64,000 nt of DNA from Bacillus sp. FJAT-42376 (GCF_003816055.1 NZ_CP033906.1:2170001-2234000), one strand, 5' to 3'; shown: positions 7,426 through 16,863, counted from the first letter of the stretch. Numbers and translations: made by a program. The notes: generated by a model from the sequence alone, not told the origin.

Positions 7426-7818
7426 ATGACTTCGAAGAAGCAGCATCCAAAGGTCGAGGAGTTTAAAGAGTTTGTCAGGAAGCATCCAAAAATCATCGAG
7501 GAAGCAAGAAAAGGGACAAAAACATGGCAGGAATTTTATGAAAATTGGTATTTGCTTGGCGAACAGGATGCCTATTGGAATGACTTCAGAGATGCGAATA
7601 CCGAAGCTGGCGGAAAAGAAGAGGAAAAAGGGTTTGTCACCCAGCTTTTTTCGGCCGTTAAAAAAATGGATGCGAATGAAATGAATCTTTCTTTAAGCAA
7701 AATGAGCAACGCTGTATCTACTGTCCAAAATTTACTGGAAACATTCGGGGTTTCGAAAGGGTCCGGCAGCGGTTCTCCAGGCGGGGCAAACCGGCCTTTC
7801 TCCTTTAGAAAGGATTAA
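7426..7818 (+). CDS. ylbD: YlbD-like spore coat-associated protein
   Basis: A 130-residue protein matching YlbD (putative coat protein family of Bacilli). The N-terminal HPKVEEFKEFVRKHPKII and KTWQEFYENWYLLGEQD segments are characteristic, and the C-terminus is Gly/Ser-rich. Start ATG 7426 has GGGGTGAGG just upstream. The TATACT at 7395 could be a -10 element, but I see no convincing -35. ylbE follows after only three bases, so the two are co-transcribed. The spore-coat role comes from the family, not from anything visible in this sequence. Confidence 0.88.
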   Translation: MTSKKQHPKVEEFKEFVRKHPKIIEEARKGTKTWQEFYENWYLLGEQDAYWNDFRDANTEAGGKEEEKGFVTQLFSAVKKMDANEMNLSLSKMSNAVSTVQNLLETFGVSKGSGSGSPGGANRPFSFRKD

Positions 7819-7821
7819 TTG

Positions 7822-8061
7822 ATGAGAAAAGAAATCCAGGACTATATTCAGTCAAAACCTGAAATTACTTCATTTATAAGGGAACAGCCCCAGTGGTACC
7901 GGAAACTGTCGCGCAATCCCCAGGCCCAGGAAGAAATGAATCTTGCCATGATGAACTATTATCAGAAAACCATTCCGCATAAAGTAGCTCAATTTTCAAA
8001 TTCTTTGCAAATGGCTTCCATGATGCTTGGCATGTTCAGTTCGATGAAGCAGCAGGATTAA
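7822..8061 (+). CDS. ylbE: YlbE-like protein
   Basis: A 79-residue protein with the family N-terminus MRKEIQDYIQSKP and REQPQWYRKLSRNP, and a Met-rich C-terminus (MASMMLGMFSSM). The function is unknown. The ATG at 7822 has AAAGGA seven bases upstream; a TTG directly before it is less well placed. It forms a two-gene unit with ylbD. Confidence 0.88.
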   Translation: MRKEIQDYIQSKPEITSFIREQPQWYRKLSRNPQAQEEMNLAMMNYYQKTIPHKVAQFSNSLQMASMMLGMFSSMKQQD

Positions 8062-8089
8062 GAGGGCAGCCCGGCAGGGGAGTGAGGCT

Positions 8090-8200
8090 CTGGCCTGTAG
8101 GTCCGATTTGTCAATTGGGTGCTCGTTCCATCAGCTTGGGTTCCGCGGAGCGGGCCCTAAGCCTCCTCTGCTCCCGCTTGAGTCAAGTGCTTTCCAATAT
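8090..8200. repeat. Possible diverged dispersed repeat copy
   Basis: The 319-bp gap between ylbE and the lipoprotein gene holds a GC-rich stretch with TTCCGCGGAGCGGGC, AAGCCTCCTC and CCCGCTTGAGTC blocks that resemble the middle of the repeat at 10920 and 48155. The ends are not recognisable, so this is tentative. Apart from the hairpin at 8222 I see nothing else in this gap. Confidence 0.35.
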
Positions 8201-8221
8201 CTTAAAATACGTGTTCATATC

Positions 8222-8261
8222 AAACCCCCTGATGCTCATAAACAAAGCGGTCAGGGGGTTT
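8222..8261 (+). terminator. Terminator-like hairpin after ylbDE
   Basis: AAACCCCCTGA pairs perfectly with TCAGGGGGTTT across an 18-base loop. Only a short T run follows. Confidence 0.6.
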
Positions 8262-8380
8262 CCGCCTTTCTTCAGGACTTTCCAGACAACTCCGTTTTTA
8301 TGAAGGATCCTTTCCTGCCAGCCCTTTATACATGTTTTGAACGGAATAGGCAAACCTTATAAAAAAAGGGGGTTCTGCAT

Positions 8381-8779
8381 ATGTCCAGAACAATTCTGAT
8401 GCTCCTTGTCGCTCTGATGCTTGCAGGCTGCACGAATGATAAGCCAAGGCCAGAAGGCTTCGGAGGAAGCATAGAGGCGAAGGCGCAGGAGCTGAAAAGA
8501 AGCAGTTATTCGGTGCGCCACTTTGTTAAAGGGAACCGGGTGTATGTTGATGTATTTGTGCAGGGTGGAAATTTCGGGATGCCGGACAAAGAGCTTGCCA
8601 AGGGTGAGCTGTATTTGACGGTGTCCATTGATGGGGGAAGAGAGGTGCGCTACATGACACCGGCTTTTTCTATATCCGGATTGAAAAAGGGATATCATGA
8701 AATCAATCTTTCTGTACAATCCTATAAGCAGCCTGGAGTCATTCATAGGCCATACCAATGGACGGTGAAAGTGGACTGA
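8381..8779 (+). CDS. Small lipoprotein of unknown function
   Basis: A 132-residue protein with a clear lipoprotein signal: MSRTILMLLVALM followed by the lipobox LAGC, giving cleavage before Cys17. The mature part is mostly predicted beta strands (RVYVDVFVQGG, GELYLTVSIDGG, YHEINLSVQSY), so a small Ig-like or beta-sandwich fold is possible. I do not recognise the family, and this gene is not in the B. subtilis ylbE-ylbF interval as I remember it. Start ATG 8381 has an AAGGGGG Shine-Dalgarno. The product should be anchored on the outer face of the membrane. Confidence 0.7.
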   Translation: MSRTILMLLVALMLAGCTNDKPRPEGFGGSIEAKAQELKRSSYSVRHFVKGNRVYVDVFVQGGNFGMPDKELAKGELYLTVSIDGGREVRYMTPAFSISGLKKGYHEINLSVQSYKQPGVIHRPYQWTVKVD

Positions 8780-8843
8780 TAAGGGAGCGATCAGTTCTCT
8801 TCCTCCCTGTTTCGTGGTAAAATGGTCTGTGGAGGTGCTGTCA

Positions 8844-9296
8844 TTGGTTTATGCAACAATGGAAAGTGTGCAAATACTTGATCAGGCGGATTTGATCAGT
8901 GATATGATTTTGCATTCTGATTTGGCGGAGACGTACCGCCTTCGTCTGGAAGAACTGCGGAAAGATCATACGGCACAAGAAATTATCAGCCAATTTGTGA
9001 AAGTGAAAGATAAATATGAGGATGTTCAGCGTTTTGGAAAATATCATCCTGACTATAAAACGATTACCCGTGAAATGAGGGAAATCAAAAGAGAGCTTGA
9101 TTTAAATGAAAAAGTGGCTGCGTTCAGACGTGCGGAAACAGATTTACAGTCCCTGCTTGATCAAATAAGCATCGAGCTGGGCAGTGCGGTATCCGAACAC
9201 GTGAAGGTTCCGACCGGAAATCCTTTCTTCGACAGTCTTTCCGCTTGCGGCGGAGGCTGCGGTTCCGGCGGAGGCTGCGGCTGCAAAGTATCCTGA
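8844..9296 (+). CDS. ylbF: RicF (YlbF), Fe-S subunit of the Ric complex
   Basis: A 150-residue YlbF/YmcA-family protein, highly similar to B. subtilis RicF. RicF forms a complex with RicA (YmcA) and RicT (YaaT) that affects Spo0A phosphorelay, competence and biofilm decisions and promotes RNase Y-dependent mRNA maturation. Visible hallmarks are the central YEDVQRFGKYHPDY and MREIKRELDLNEKVA helices, and the C-terminal SACGGGCGSGGGCGC tail, whose cysteines take part in Fe-S cluster binding in the complex. Start TTG 8844 has GGAGGTG upstream; a longer reading from 8814 is not needed. The partner genes are not in this window. Confidence 0.95.
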   Translation: MVYATMESVQILDQADLISDMILHSDLAETYRLRLEELRKDHTAQEIISQFVKVKDKYEDVQRFGKYHPDYKTITREMREIKRELDLNEKVAAFRRAETDLQSLLDQISIELGSAVSEHVKVPTGNPFFDSLSACGGGCGSGGGCGCKVS

Positions 9297-9326
9297 AAAA
9301 GAGGCGGGCTGTTCCGCCTCTTTTTT
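9296..9326 (+). terminator. Terminator after ylbF
   Basis: AAAGAGGCGG pairs with CCGCCTCTTT around a seven-base loop, followed by a T run. Confidence 0.85.
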
Positions 9327-9367
9327 GATTTTTTTTGAAAAGCAGGCTGTTTAGGCATCAGCCAAAT

Positions 9368-9703
9368 TTATCGGCGTTTAGGCTGAAGTAAAATACAGTC
9401 TGTACAGCGATTGCCGCAGCAAAACATTTTTTCCTGGGGTACATAGAAACGGTGCCTGAAAACGAAGAGATCGTCTTCTGCCCTTACAAAAACGGTTTTG
9501 CTCGTTACTCTTTTAAAGAGCATTGCTTTTTTTGCGGTTTTTTCAATTCGGGTTTGCAAGGCGGAACATGTGATAAGGGAGCTTTTAAAGACATAAAGAA
9601 ACGGGGTGCCCGCGATGACCACTTTCCGAACTTTTGCCAAGGCGGGATCAGCGTGCAGCAAATTCAGAAAATGTTCCCAGATCCGGTCAAGTTCAGCTGG
9701 CAT
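9368..9703 (-). CDS. Hypothetical protein with C-terminal CCGNRCTDC cluster
   Basis: A 111-residue protein on the opposite strand between ylbF and ylbG. The ATG at 9703 has AGGAG eight bases upstream; readings that start further upstream (9808) would overlap ylbG. The N-terminal part is helical (ELDRIWEHFLNLLHAD), followed by alternating strands. The C-terminus KMFCCGNRCTDCILLQPKR has four cysteines in nine residues, suggesting metal or Fe-S binding. I do not recognise the family. It is a believable gene because of its ribosome site and coding-like composition, but I have no homologue to confirm it. Confidence 0.65.
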   Translation of the reverse strand: MPAELDRIWEHFLNLLHADPALAKVRKVVIAGTPFLYVFKSSLITCSALQTRIEKTAKKAMLFKRVTSKTVFVRAEDDLFVFRHRFYVPQEKMFCCGNRCTDCILLQPKRR

Positions 9704-9790
9704 TCTTATTCTCTCCTTCAGATGCATATTGTGAAAGAGTGCGAACTCTGATAAACTTTTCTTGGACATGTGAAAAAGGGTGAATAAATA

Positions 9791-10063
9791 ATGGATGGAA
9801 AAAGACAAGGTCTAATTGTATGGATGCACTCATTGAAGCAGGTAAAAATGCTTCGGCGGTTTGGAAACGTTCACTATATTTCCAGAAGGCTAAAATATGT
9901 CGTTTTGTATTGTGATATGGAACAGAACGAGGCGCTTAAAGAGAAAATTGCATCTTACTCTTTTGTAAAGCATGTTGAACCCTCTTATAAGCCATTTCTC
10001 AAGCTCGAGTTTGAGAAAAAACAGGATAAAGCAAAAGAATATGATTACAAAATGGGTTTATAA
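9791..10063 (+). CDS. ylbG: YlbG family protein (DUF2129)
   Basis: A 90-residue protein of the UPF0298/DUF2129 family. Typical are the N-terminal [34 protein letters not shown] and [17 protein letters not shown]. Its ATG has AAAGGGTGA upstream. The function is unknown, though the gene is broadly conserved in Bacilli beside rsmD/coaD. It is divergent from the Cys-rich gene and is followed at once by a strong terminator. Confidence 0.93.
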   Translation: MDGKRQGLIVWMHSLKQVKMLRRFGNVHYISRRLKYVVLYCDMEQNEALKEKIASYSFVKHVEPSYKPFLKLEFEKKQDKAKEYDYKMGL

Positions 10064-10066
10064 TCC

Positions 10067-10101
10067 AAACGCAATCCGGTACGGTCCGGATTGCGTTTTT
10101 T
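10067..10101. terminator. Bidirectional terminator after ylbG
   Basis: AAACGCAATCCGG pairs with CCGGATTGCGTTT around TACGGT, followed by Ts. It lies between convergent genes. Confidence 0.88.
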
Positions 10102-10489
10102 AATTTAGAGGCGGAATGATGTGATTTAAGCGAAGAATTCCGGTTAAATACTGATAAAATAGAGCCGGTTCATGAAAAGCGGAAGACGATTTGACTTCAA
10201 GCTGATAAAGCGGTTTTCCTGATTTTTCCGCTGCTTCAAGAAACAATTTGTACCGTCCGCTTTCTTTTTCCGCAGGATCGGGTATACCCTCCCGGCAAAA
10301 ATAAATCGCCTGGAACTTTCCGGGGTCGGTGGGTGACATAATGATTCCGACAGACGTTACCTTTTTCCCTTTATAGAGGGTGTTCAGTGCAAGAAACGAA
10401 GAAATTCGGTCATTTTGATACCGAATCAGTTCCAATAATTCGTATAAATCCGAATAGCCTTCCCCAAGCTCAATAAAACGCTGTATCAT
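10100..10489 (-). CDS. Conserved hypothetical protein (DUF7147-like)
   Basis: A 129-residue protein with the N-terminus MIQRFIELGEGYSDLYELLE and the conserved middle DPGKFQAIYFCREGIP and end YLTGILRLNHIIPPL. I recall similar proteins in this position (next to ylbG/rsmD) in other Bacillaceae, sometimes mislabelled as methylthioribose kinase; the present name would be DUF7147. The function is unknown. Start at 10489 has AAAGGAG eight bases upstream; the reading from 10519 adds ten unlikely residues. Confidence 0.72.
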   Translation of the reverse strand: MIQRFIELGEGYSDLYELLELIRYQNDRISSFLALNTLYKGKKVTSVGIIMSPTDPGKFQAIYFCREGIPDPAEKESGRYKLFLEAAEKSGKPLYQLEVKSSSAFHEPALFYQYLTGILRLNHIIPPLN

Positions 10490-10578
10490 TGTATATGCTC
10501 CTTTTGCTGATGGTTTCATACCAAATGTAGCACGAATTTGAAAACAGCGCTATTCAAGGAAAAAAATGTATAGATTGC

Positions 10579-10748
10579 AGAAGAGGGGGACATACTTCTA
10601 TAGACAGCATCTCGTTCATGATGTTGTTGCCAACCGCGGAGAAGACTTACGTTTCCCCATAAGTTCTTCCTCCGGTTTCTCCTCTCCCTTTTCCTTCTAG
10701 CCTTTTGGTTTAGAAGGACCCTGCGGTCATGCTGCAGGGTTTTTTTTG
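10579..10748 (+). ncRNA. Structured RNA, probable ylbH leader with terminator
   Basis: This is a densely structured stretch with at least four hairpins: ACAGCATC/GATGTTGT (10604-10627), an imperfect long stem from ACCGCGGAG to CCTCCGGT (10633-10676), TCCTTCTA/TAGAAGGA (10692-10718), and ACCCTGC/GCAGGGT with T8 (10718-10748), the last a terminator. A 'ylbH leader' RNA family is known upstream of ylbH (rsmD) in Bacillus, and the position fits. I cannot verify the covariance model by eye. Here the leader is separated from rsmD by about 430 bp that include a dispersed repeat. Confidence 0.55.
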
Positions 10749-10919
10749 TTTACCCAGGTGTTTTCAGATTTTCGCATTTTCCGAAAAAAGAAGTTCTGTG
10801 TTTCCTTAAGAGAGGACTCTTATGCGGAAAGCGATGATTATATCCGGACAGAGGAGGCACCTTGAGAAGGATTCCTGCTTGGCGCCAGATGGGGCTGGAA
10901 CCTTTCGTTCTATTTTTTT

Positions 10920-11063
10920 AGCTCTGTTCCTTTTCTGTTGATTGCCGACAGGTGCTTTCCTTTATTTCCGCGGGCGGTGAGCTTCCTCGCTGCTCTGAGC
11001 AGGAGCCTCGCGCCTTCCACTCCAGGCAAAGTGTTAAAATCGACGTCAGGCTTGTACAGAGCC
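10920..11063 (+). repeat. Dispersed palindromic repeat, copy C
   Basis: It begins AGCTCTGTTCC and ends TACAGAGCC, so the ends are inverted. In between are TGTTGATT, TTTCCGCGGGCGGTGAGC, TTCCTCGCTGCTC and AGGAGCCTCGCGCCTTCCA. It fills most of the gap between the structured RNA and rsmD. Confidence 0.75.
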
Positions 11064-11177
11064 ATTTTTTAAGAAAGGACGGGCCATTAAAAAGGCTTGT
11101 CTTTTCTCCCCCTTTATTTTATGGTACGATGTTTTTGCGAAAAACGAGGAAAATTGTAAAGCTGTGGTGAAGAGAAA

Positions 11178-12229
<1,052 letters not shown>

Positions 12230-12346
12230 GAGAAGAAGCGGCAGCACCGGATCAGTTTTTAGCCAGCTCGTCATAACCTTGGCCTGACTGAATCACTGTA
12301 GCCGATTCTTGCCCGGCAGCACTTATCTCATCATAATCTGTAAGTC

Positions 12347-12388
12347 AAAAAAACCAGGACCGCGCTTTGCCGGAATTCCTGGTTTTTT
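12347..12388. terminator. Bidirectional terminator between coaD and ylbJ
   Basis: AAAAAACCAGGA pairs with TCCTGGTTTTTT. The flanks are A-rich on the left and T-rich on the right, so it serves the convergent coaD and ylbJ. Confidence 0.88.
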
Positions 12389-12411
12389 CATTTATCCAAC
12401 TCAGCCGTTTT

Positions 12412-13620
12412 TCATACGGTTCTGAGGGTTTTTCGCCAATAAAGCCAAATATAAAGAACGAGGAAAATTAGAGTAATGGCCGGTCCGGCCGCAAAGAGAG
12501 GATTCATGGCTTCCAATCCGGGAGGGGAATCCGGCGGAACGGACGTCTCTGATACACCGCCTCTGCCGATATAAAGAGGATTCCATAGAAGCCATGTAAG
12601 AAAGGCTGCCAAAAACCCCTGCATAATCCTTGCGATAAAAAAAGGGAGGAAACGAATATCGGTTTCTGCAAGGATGCTGGCTACCTGAGCCTGAACAGAT
12701 AGCCCGCTGAAGCCGAGAATAAATCCTGCCAGCATGATTTTAAACAATAATCCGGCTGATGCTTTACTCATCTCCATATTTCCCTGGGTAATTTCAAAAA
12801 GTCCCGCAAGGAAGGGTTTTGTAAGAGTTGGGGGAACAGAGAATAATAAAAATAAATGATTCAGAGCCGCAGCCGCAGCGCTTGAGAACCCGGTAATATC
12901 GAGCATCCTGTTCAGCACCGAAAACAGGATGATGAATCCGCCGATAATTAAGAGTGTCTGAACGGATCCGAGAACCGCATCGCCAAGCATTTTTCCAATG
13001 GGTTTCTTATTTTTCAGCCGTGTCTCGTGCAGGGCGAGGAAAGCCTCCGATACAGATGGGAAAAAGCGGTTTTTCCTCCTGGCCTGATTCTGTAGAGCTT
13101 CGGTCCGGCGCCCATGAAAGCGCATGATGATGCCGACGCAAAGATTGGATAAATAGTGTGCGGAAGCAAGAAGAAGTCCAAGAGCCGGATTTTTAAATAT
13201 CCCTACGGAAACAGCTGCAAACATAAACAGCGGACTCGAACAATTTGTAAAAGATACAAGGCGCTCCGCCTCTATTTGAGTGAGCTGCTTTTCTTTTCTT
13301 AAAAGGGCAGTGAGTTTCGCCCCTGCCGGAAAGCCGGAAGCAATCCCCATCGCCCACACAAATCCCCCGGCGCCGGGCACTTTAAAGAGAGGTCTCATCA
13401 CCGGCTCGAGAAGCACTCCTGCGAAGCGGACGATGCCAAAGCCAATCAAAAGCTCGGAAACGATGAAAAAGGGAAGCAGGGAAGGGAATACAATGGTCCA
13501 CCATACTTCAAGCCCGCTCCTTGAAGCTTCCAGTGATGCTTTTGGATGAAGGATAATCGATGCGGTTAGAGCAATTAATAAACCGGCTATCAGCAATGTA
13601 TGCCATTTTTCACGGCTCAT
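12412..13620 (-). CDS. ylbJ: Sporulation integral membrane protein YlbJ
   Basis: A 402-residue polytopic membrane protein with eight or more hydrophobic segments, carrying the nucleoside-transporter gate-like fold (GIASGFPAGAKLTALL, SFTNCSSPLFMFAAVSVG). In B. subtilis YlbJ is made in the mother cell under sigma-E and is needed for spores to become heat resistant, probably by helping move dipicolinic acid. The minus-strand ATG has GAAAGGGGGCGG upstream. It is convergent with coaD and divergent from ylbK. Confidence 0.93.
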   Translation of the reverse strand: MSREKWHTLLIAGLLIALTASIILHPKASLEASRSGLEVWWTIVFPSLLPFFIVSELLIGFGIVRFAGVLLEPVMRPLFKVPGAGGFVWAMGIASGFPAGAKLTALLRKEKQLTQIEAERLVSFTNCSSPLFMFAAVSVGIFKNPALGLLLASAHYLSNLCVGIIMRFHGRRTEALQNQARRKNRFFPSVSEAFLALHETRLKNKKPIGKMLGDAVLGSVQTLLIIGGFIILFSVLNRMLDITGFSSAAAAALNHLFLLFSVPPTLTKPFLAGLFEITQGNMEMSKASAGLLFKIMLAGFILGFSGLSVQAQVASILAETDIRFLPFFIARIMQGFLAAFLTWLLWNPLYIGRGGVSETSVPPDSPPGLEAMNPLFAAGPAITLIFLVLYIWLYWRKTLRTV

Positions 13621-13784
13621 CAGCCCGCCCCCTTTCTATGTTCTATACAACAGGATCTTGATAATGATAAAATAGCTGGAAGGCATGTACCTTCGCGATA
13701 CCTTAATATACGAGAATAGGCGTCCATTTTAGACCATAAGATTCACTAACTGCCTTTATTTGATGTCATGGGGGGCTGTGAAGG

Positions 13785-14576
13785 GTGGAACCTAAAATTG
13801 GCTTAGCGCTTGGTTCAGGCGGCGCAAGGGGATTTGCGCATTTAGGCGTGCTGAAAGTTCTGAAAGACGAAGGAATTCCCGTTGATATGATTGCCGGAAG
13901 CAGCATGGGGGCGCTCGTGGGAAGCATGTACGCAGCCGGACTTGAAATTAAGAGTCTATATCAGATTGCCGCTGCATTTAAACGCAGCTATTATCTGGAT
14001 TTTACCATTCCCAAAATGGGATTTATTGCAGGGGAAAAGGTAAAGGGATTGATACGCGCTTTTACAAAAGGCTATAATATTGAGGATTTAAATATCCCGC
14101 TTTCCATTGTAGCGACGGACCTTTGCAAAGGGGAAAAAGTGGTTTTTACAAAAGGGCCGGTTGCTGAAGCCGTACGTGCGAGCATCGCGATTCCCGGAAT
14201 ATTCGTTCCGGAGATGATTGACGGCCGTTTGCTCGTTGACGGAGGGGTAGTAGACAGGGTTCCTGTCTCCGTCGCAAGAGATATGGGGGCAGATCTTGTC
14301 ATTTCGGTGGATGTGTCTGTCGTCAAAAGACAGGCTGCCATCACTTCGATCTTTGATGTTATCCTCCAAAGCCTGGACATTATGCAGGATGAGCTCGTCC
14401 ACCACCGTGCAGTTGCTTCAGATTTAATGCTCCGGCCCCAGGTAGCCAAATTCAGTTCCAGATCATTTACAAACATACAGGAAATCATTCTAAGCGGAGA
14501 AGAGGAAGCGAAGCAGAACCTGCAGGCCATCCGTTCTTTGATTGACGATTGGAAGGAGTCTCATAATGAGAAATAA
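13785..14576 (+). CDS. ylbK: Patatin-like phospholipase family protein YlbK
   Basis: A 263-residue patatin-family serine hydrolase (RssA/YlbK group). The oxyanion motif GSGGARGFAHLGVL, the nucleophile elbow GSSMG (Ser about 41) and the catalytic Asp in VDGGVVD (about 155) are all present, so the catalytic dyad is complete. The natural substrate is unknown. Start GTG 13785 is preceded by a GGGGGG-rich stretch. The ribosome site of the next gene, ylbL, lies inside its 3' end and the genes overlap by 11 bases. Confidence 0.93.
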   Translation: MEPKIGLALGSGGARGFAHLGVLKVLKDEGIPVDMIAGSSMGALVGSMYAAGLEIKSLYQIAAAFKRSYYLDFTIPKMGFIAGEKVKGLIRAFTKGYNIEDLNIPLSIVATDLCKGEKVVFTKGPVAEAVRASIAIPGIFVPEMIDGRLLVDGGVVDRVPVSVARDMGADLVISVDVSVVKRQAAITSIFDVILQSLDIMQDELVHHRAVASDLMLRPQVAKFSSRSFTNIQEIILSGEEEAKQNLQAIRSLIDDWKESHNEK

Positions 14577-15606
14577 AAAAAGAGGGGCAGTCTGGGCGTT
14601 TGTCATCGGCATTATTATTGCCATGGCAATTTCCTACATAAAATTACCGTATTTCATTACGAAACCCGGCAATGCATCGGCACTTGAACCGATTATTCAG
14701 GTTGATGGGGGATATGATTCTAAGGGAAGCTTTTCTCTGACAACCGTCAGTATCGGCAGGGCAAGCCTGATAAGTTATCTGGCCGCGAATTTTGACAAAT
14801 ATGCGGAAATTTTGCCTATGAATCAAGTGAAAGCCCCGGAAGAGTCAGATGAAGAATATTTAAACCGGCAGCTTAAGCTTATGGAGGGATCACAGGAGTC
14901 TGCCTTAATTCTTGCTTACCATAAAGCAGGAAAAGAAGTAAAAAGCACGTTTAACGGGGTCTACGTGAATTCGCTTGTAAAAGGGATGCCCGCATCGAAA
15001 AGCCTAAAAGCAGGAGACCGGGTTTTTGAAGTAGATGGAAAAACACTAAAAAGCGCTGAAGAATTTGTCGGCTATGTAGGCAAGAAAAAAGAAGGAGAGC
15101 AAGTCTCCATCACCTTTGAACGGGAGAATAAAAAGAGAACGGTACAATTAGCCATCGCAAAATTTCCAAAAAGCCTGGCAAAGGGAAGCGATACGAAGGC
15201 AGGAATCGGAATTACACTCATGACAGACCGTGAAGTATCTGTAAAACCTGATATCAAGCTGAATACAGAGGATATCGGAGGACCTTCAGCAGGATTAATG
15301 ATGAGCCTGGAGATTTACGACCAGCTGACTAAAGAAGATTTCACAAAAGGCTATCAAATTGCCGGTACGGGAACGATTGCGGAAACGGGTGAAGTCGGCC
15401 CGATAGGCGGGATTTCCCAAAAAATTGTTGCGGCAGACAAAGCAGGGAAGCAAATCTTTTTTGCCCCGAGTGAAAACGGAAAAAAAGGTTCCAATTATGA
15501 AGAGGCTGTGAAAACGGCAAAAGATATAAAAACGAAAATGAAGATTGTGCCTGTCGATACATTTGATGATGCTGTTAAATACCTTGAAAAGCTGAAGCAA
15601 AACTAA
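14566..15606 (+). CDS. ylbL: PDZ/Lon-type membrane serine protease YlbL
   Basis: A 346-residue protein with one N-terminal membrane helix (AVWAFVIGIIIAMAISYI), a PDZ domain (about 125-195) and a C-terminal Lon-like S16 protease domain. The catalytic Ser is in GGPSAGLMM (about 234) and the Lys in IVAADKAGKQIFFAP (about 279). In B. subtilis this protein (DdcP) degrades the division inhibitor YneA so that cells recover from the DNA-damage checkpoint. The start is ATG 14566 with AAGGAG upstream; a reading from 14542 lacks this support. Confidence 0.94.
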   Translation: MRNKKRGAVWAFVIGIIIAMAISYIKLPYFITKPGNASALEPIIQVDGGYDSKGSFSLTTVSIGRASLISYLAANFDKYAEILPMNQVKAPEESDEEYLNRQLKLMEGSQESALILAYHKAGKEVKSTFNGVYVNSLVKGMPASKSLKAGDRVFEVDGKTLKSAEEFVGYVGKKKEGEQVSITFERENKKRTVQLAIAKFPKSLAKGSDTKAGIGITLMTDREVSVKPDIKLNTEDIGGPSAGLMMSLEIYDQLTKEDFTKGYQIAGTGTIAETGEVGPIGGISQKIVAADKAGKQIFFAPSENGKKGSNYEEAVKTAKDIKTKMKIVPVDTFDDAVKYLEKLKQN

Positions 15607-15638
15607 GAACAGCCGCCTTAAAAGGCGGCTGTTCTTTA
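15605..15638. terminator. Bidirectional terminator between ylbL and ylbM
   Basis: AAGAACAGCCGCC pairs perfectly with GGCGGCTGTTCTT, between convergent genes. Confidence 0.88.
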
Positions 15639-15639
15639 G

Positions 15640-16863
15640 TCAGCGGAGAAAGCGGATCGGCGGTGTGGCATACTCTGACTTCATTTGCATGGCTCTTGTT
15701 TCTCTGGGAAATCCCATCGCATATACGTTTGCCGCCCTTTTTTCAAGTTCCATGGCGGAGTGGGCGGCTGCATTCACGTTTGTAATCAGCGGGATTGAAA
15801 CCGTCTTTTTCATTTTCCCCAAGTAGCGCTGGCCGGTGTCATTCATGCCGAGGATCCGTAAATAAGGGCTGCGCTCCCCGTTAACGGCTTCCTGCATTTG
15901 CTGTTTCGTTGTTCCGGTAAGTACGTGAACACACATTCTTTGCAGCCTTGTCCACGTGTACCTTTTCGTTTTGAGGCGCACCATAAAATCCTGAAAGGAA
16001 GCAGCTTCTTTAATCGCTGATTTCATCCGGTTTTCCAGTCCTTCTTCCACCTCATATATACCGGAAAGTTCTTTTGCACCCATTGATAGCAGCTGATATT
16101 GCAAAAAGGAGAAATACCGCTCCCAGCTCATAAATGGTTTTCCTTCTGAAAACCATTCCGAAAGAATCCGGTACGATGAAGAAGGGAGATATGGCTTGAT
16201 GCTGGACAGCTCTCCGCCGCTGAAAAGAGCCTTTCGAAGGCTGGTGGCACTTGCAATCTCTCCGGCAGGAAGGCTTTCATCGTGGTACCCTGCCGCAGTA
16301 CGTTTTATTGTAAGGGGAATAATGGAACGGTTCTGTTCGAAAATAGAGCTGACATACTGGAAGCCAAGAATGTTATTCGGCTTTGCCAAATCGGCTAAAG
16401 GAGCTTCATCCCTGTGGATTTTTTCAAATGAAAGAGAAAGAGCTTTCGGGTAGCTCATTCCTGTTTTTATGTACTCTTTTATTGCTGTTTTATACATTTC
16501 CTCATTCCGGTTCAAATGATGGTATGTGTTCAAAAACGGTTCAATTTCTCCGTCTTCGCTTCCGAAGCAGATATGGGTCGTTCCAAGAGCGCTGAGGATG
16601 GAAACAGCTCCGCTTGCGAACGTACTCGCTTTTTGGGAGGAAAAGATATAAGGAAGCTCGACGACAAGGTCAGCTCCCGCCTCAAGTGCCATCCGTGCAC
16701 GCTCCCATTTAGGCAGCAGTGCCGGTTCTCCTCTTTGCAGAAAGGTGCCGCTCATAACAGCGATTGTGATATCTGCATTTGCCGCCTTTTTAGATTCTTG
16801 CATATGAAAATGGTGTCCGTTGTGAAATGGATTATATTCAACAATCAGCCCTAAAATATTCAA
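15640..16863 (-). CDS. ylbM: tRNA(Met) cytidine acetate ligase (TmcAL/YlbM)
   Basis: TmcAL activates acetate with ATP and forms N4-acetylcytidine at the wobble position of elongator tRNA-Met. The nucleotidyltransferase core is visible: GLIVEYNPFHNGHHFH near the N-terminus with the HxGH motif, VMSGTFLQRGEPALL, and ADLVVELP. The TTG start at 16863 is supported by AAAGGAG nine bases upstream and gives 407 residues; a longer reading from 16950 has no good ribosome site. It is divergent from ylbN, and the shared intergenic region holds promoters for ylbN. Confidence 0.93.
   Translation of the reverse strand: MNILGLIVEYNPFHNGHHFHMQESKKAANADITIAVMSGTFLQRGEPALLPKWERARMALEAGADLVVELPYIFSSQKASTFASGAVSILSALGTTHICFGSEDGEIEPFLNTYHHLNRNEEMYKTAIKEYIKTGMSYPKALSLSFEKIHRDEAPLADLAKPNNILGFQYVSSIFEQNRSIIPLTIKRTAAGYHDESLPAGEIASATSLRKALFSGGELSSIKPYLPSSSYRILSEWFSEGKPFMSWERYFSFLQYQLLSMGAKELSGIYEVEEGLENRMKSAIKEAASFQDFMVRLKTKRYTWTRLQRMCVHVLTGTTKQQMQEAVNGERSPYLRILGMNDTGQRYLGKMKKTVSIPLITNVNAAAHSAMELEKRAANVYAMGFPRETRAMQMKSEYATPPIRFLR

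Noticed and set aside
14072..14530. Long minus-strand frame inside ylbK
   Set aside because: It lies wholly within the well-conserved patatin gene and shows low-complexity Ser/Thr-rich composition typical of an antisense shadow.
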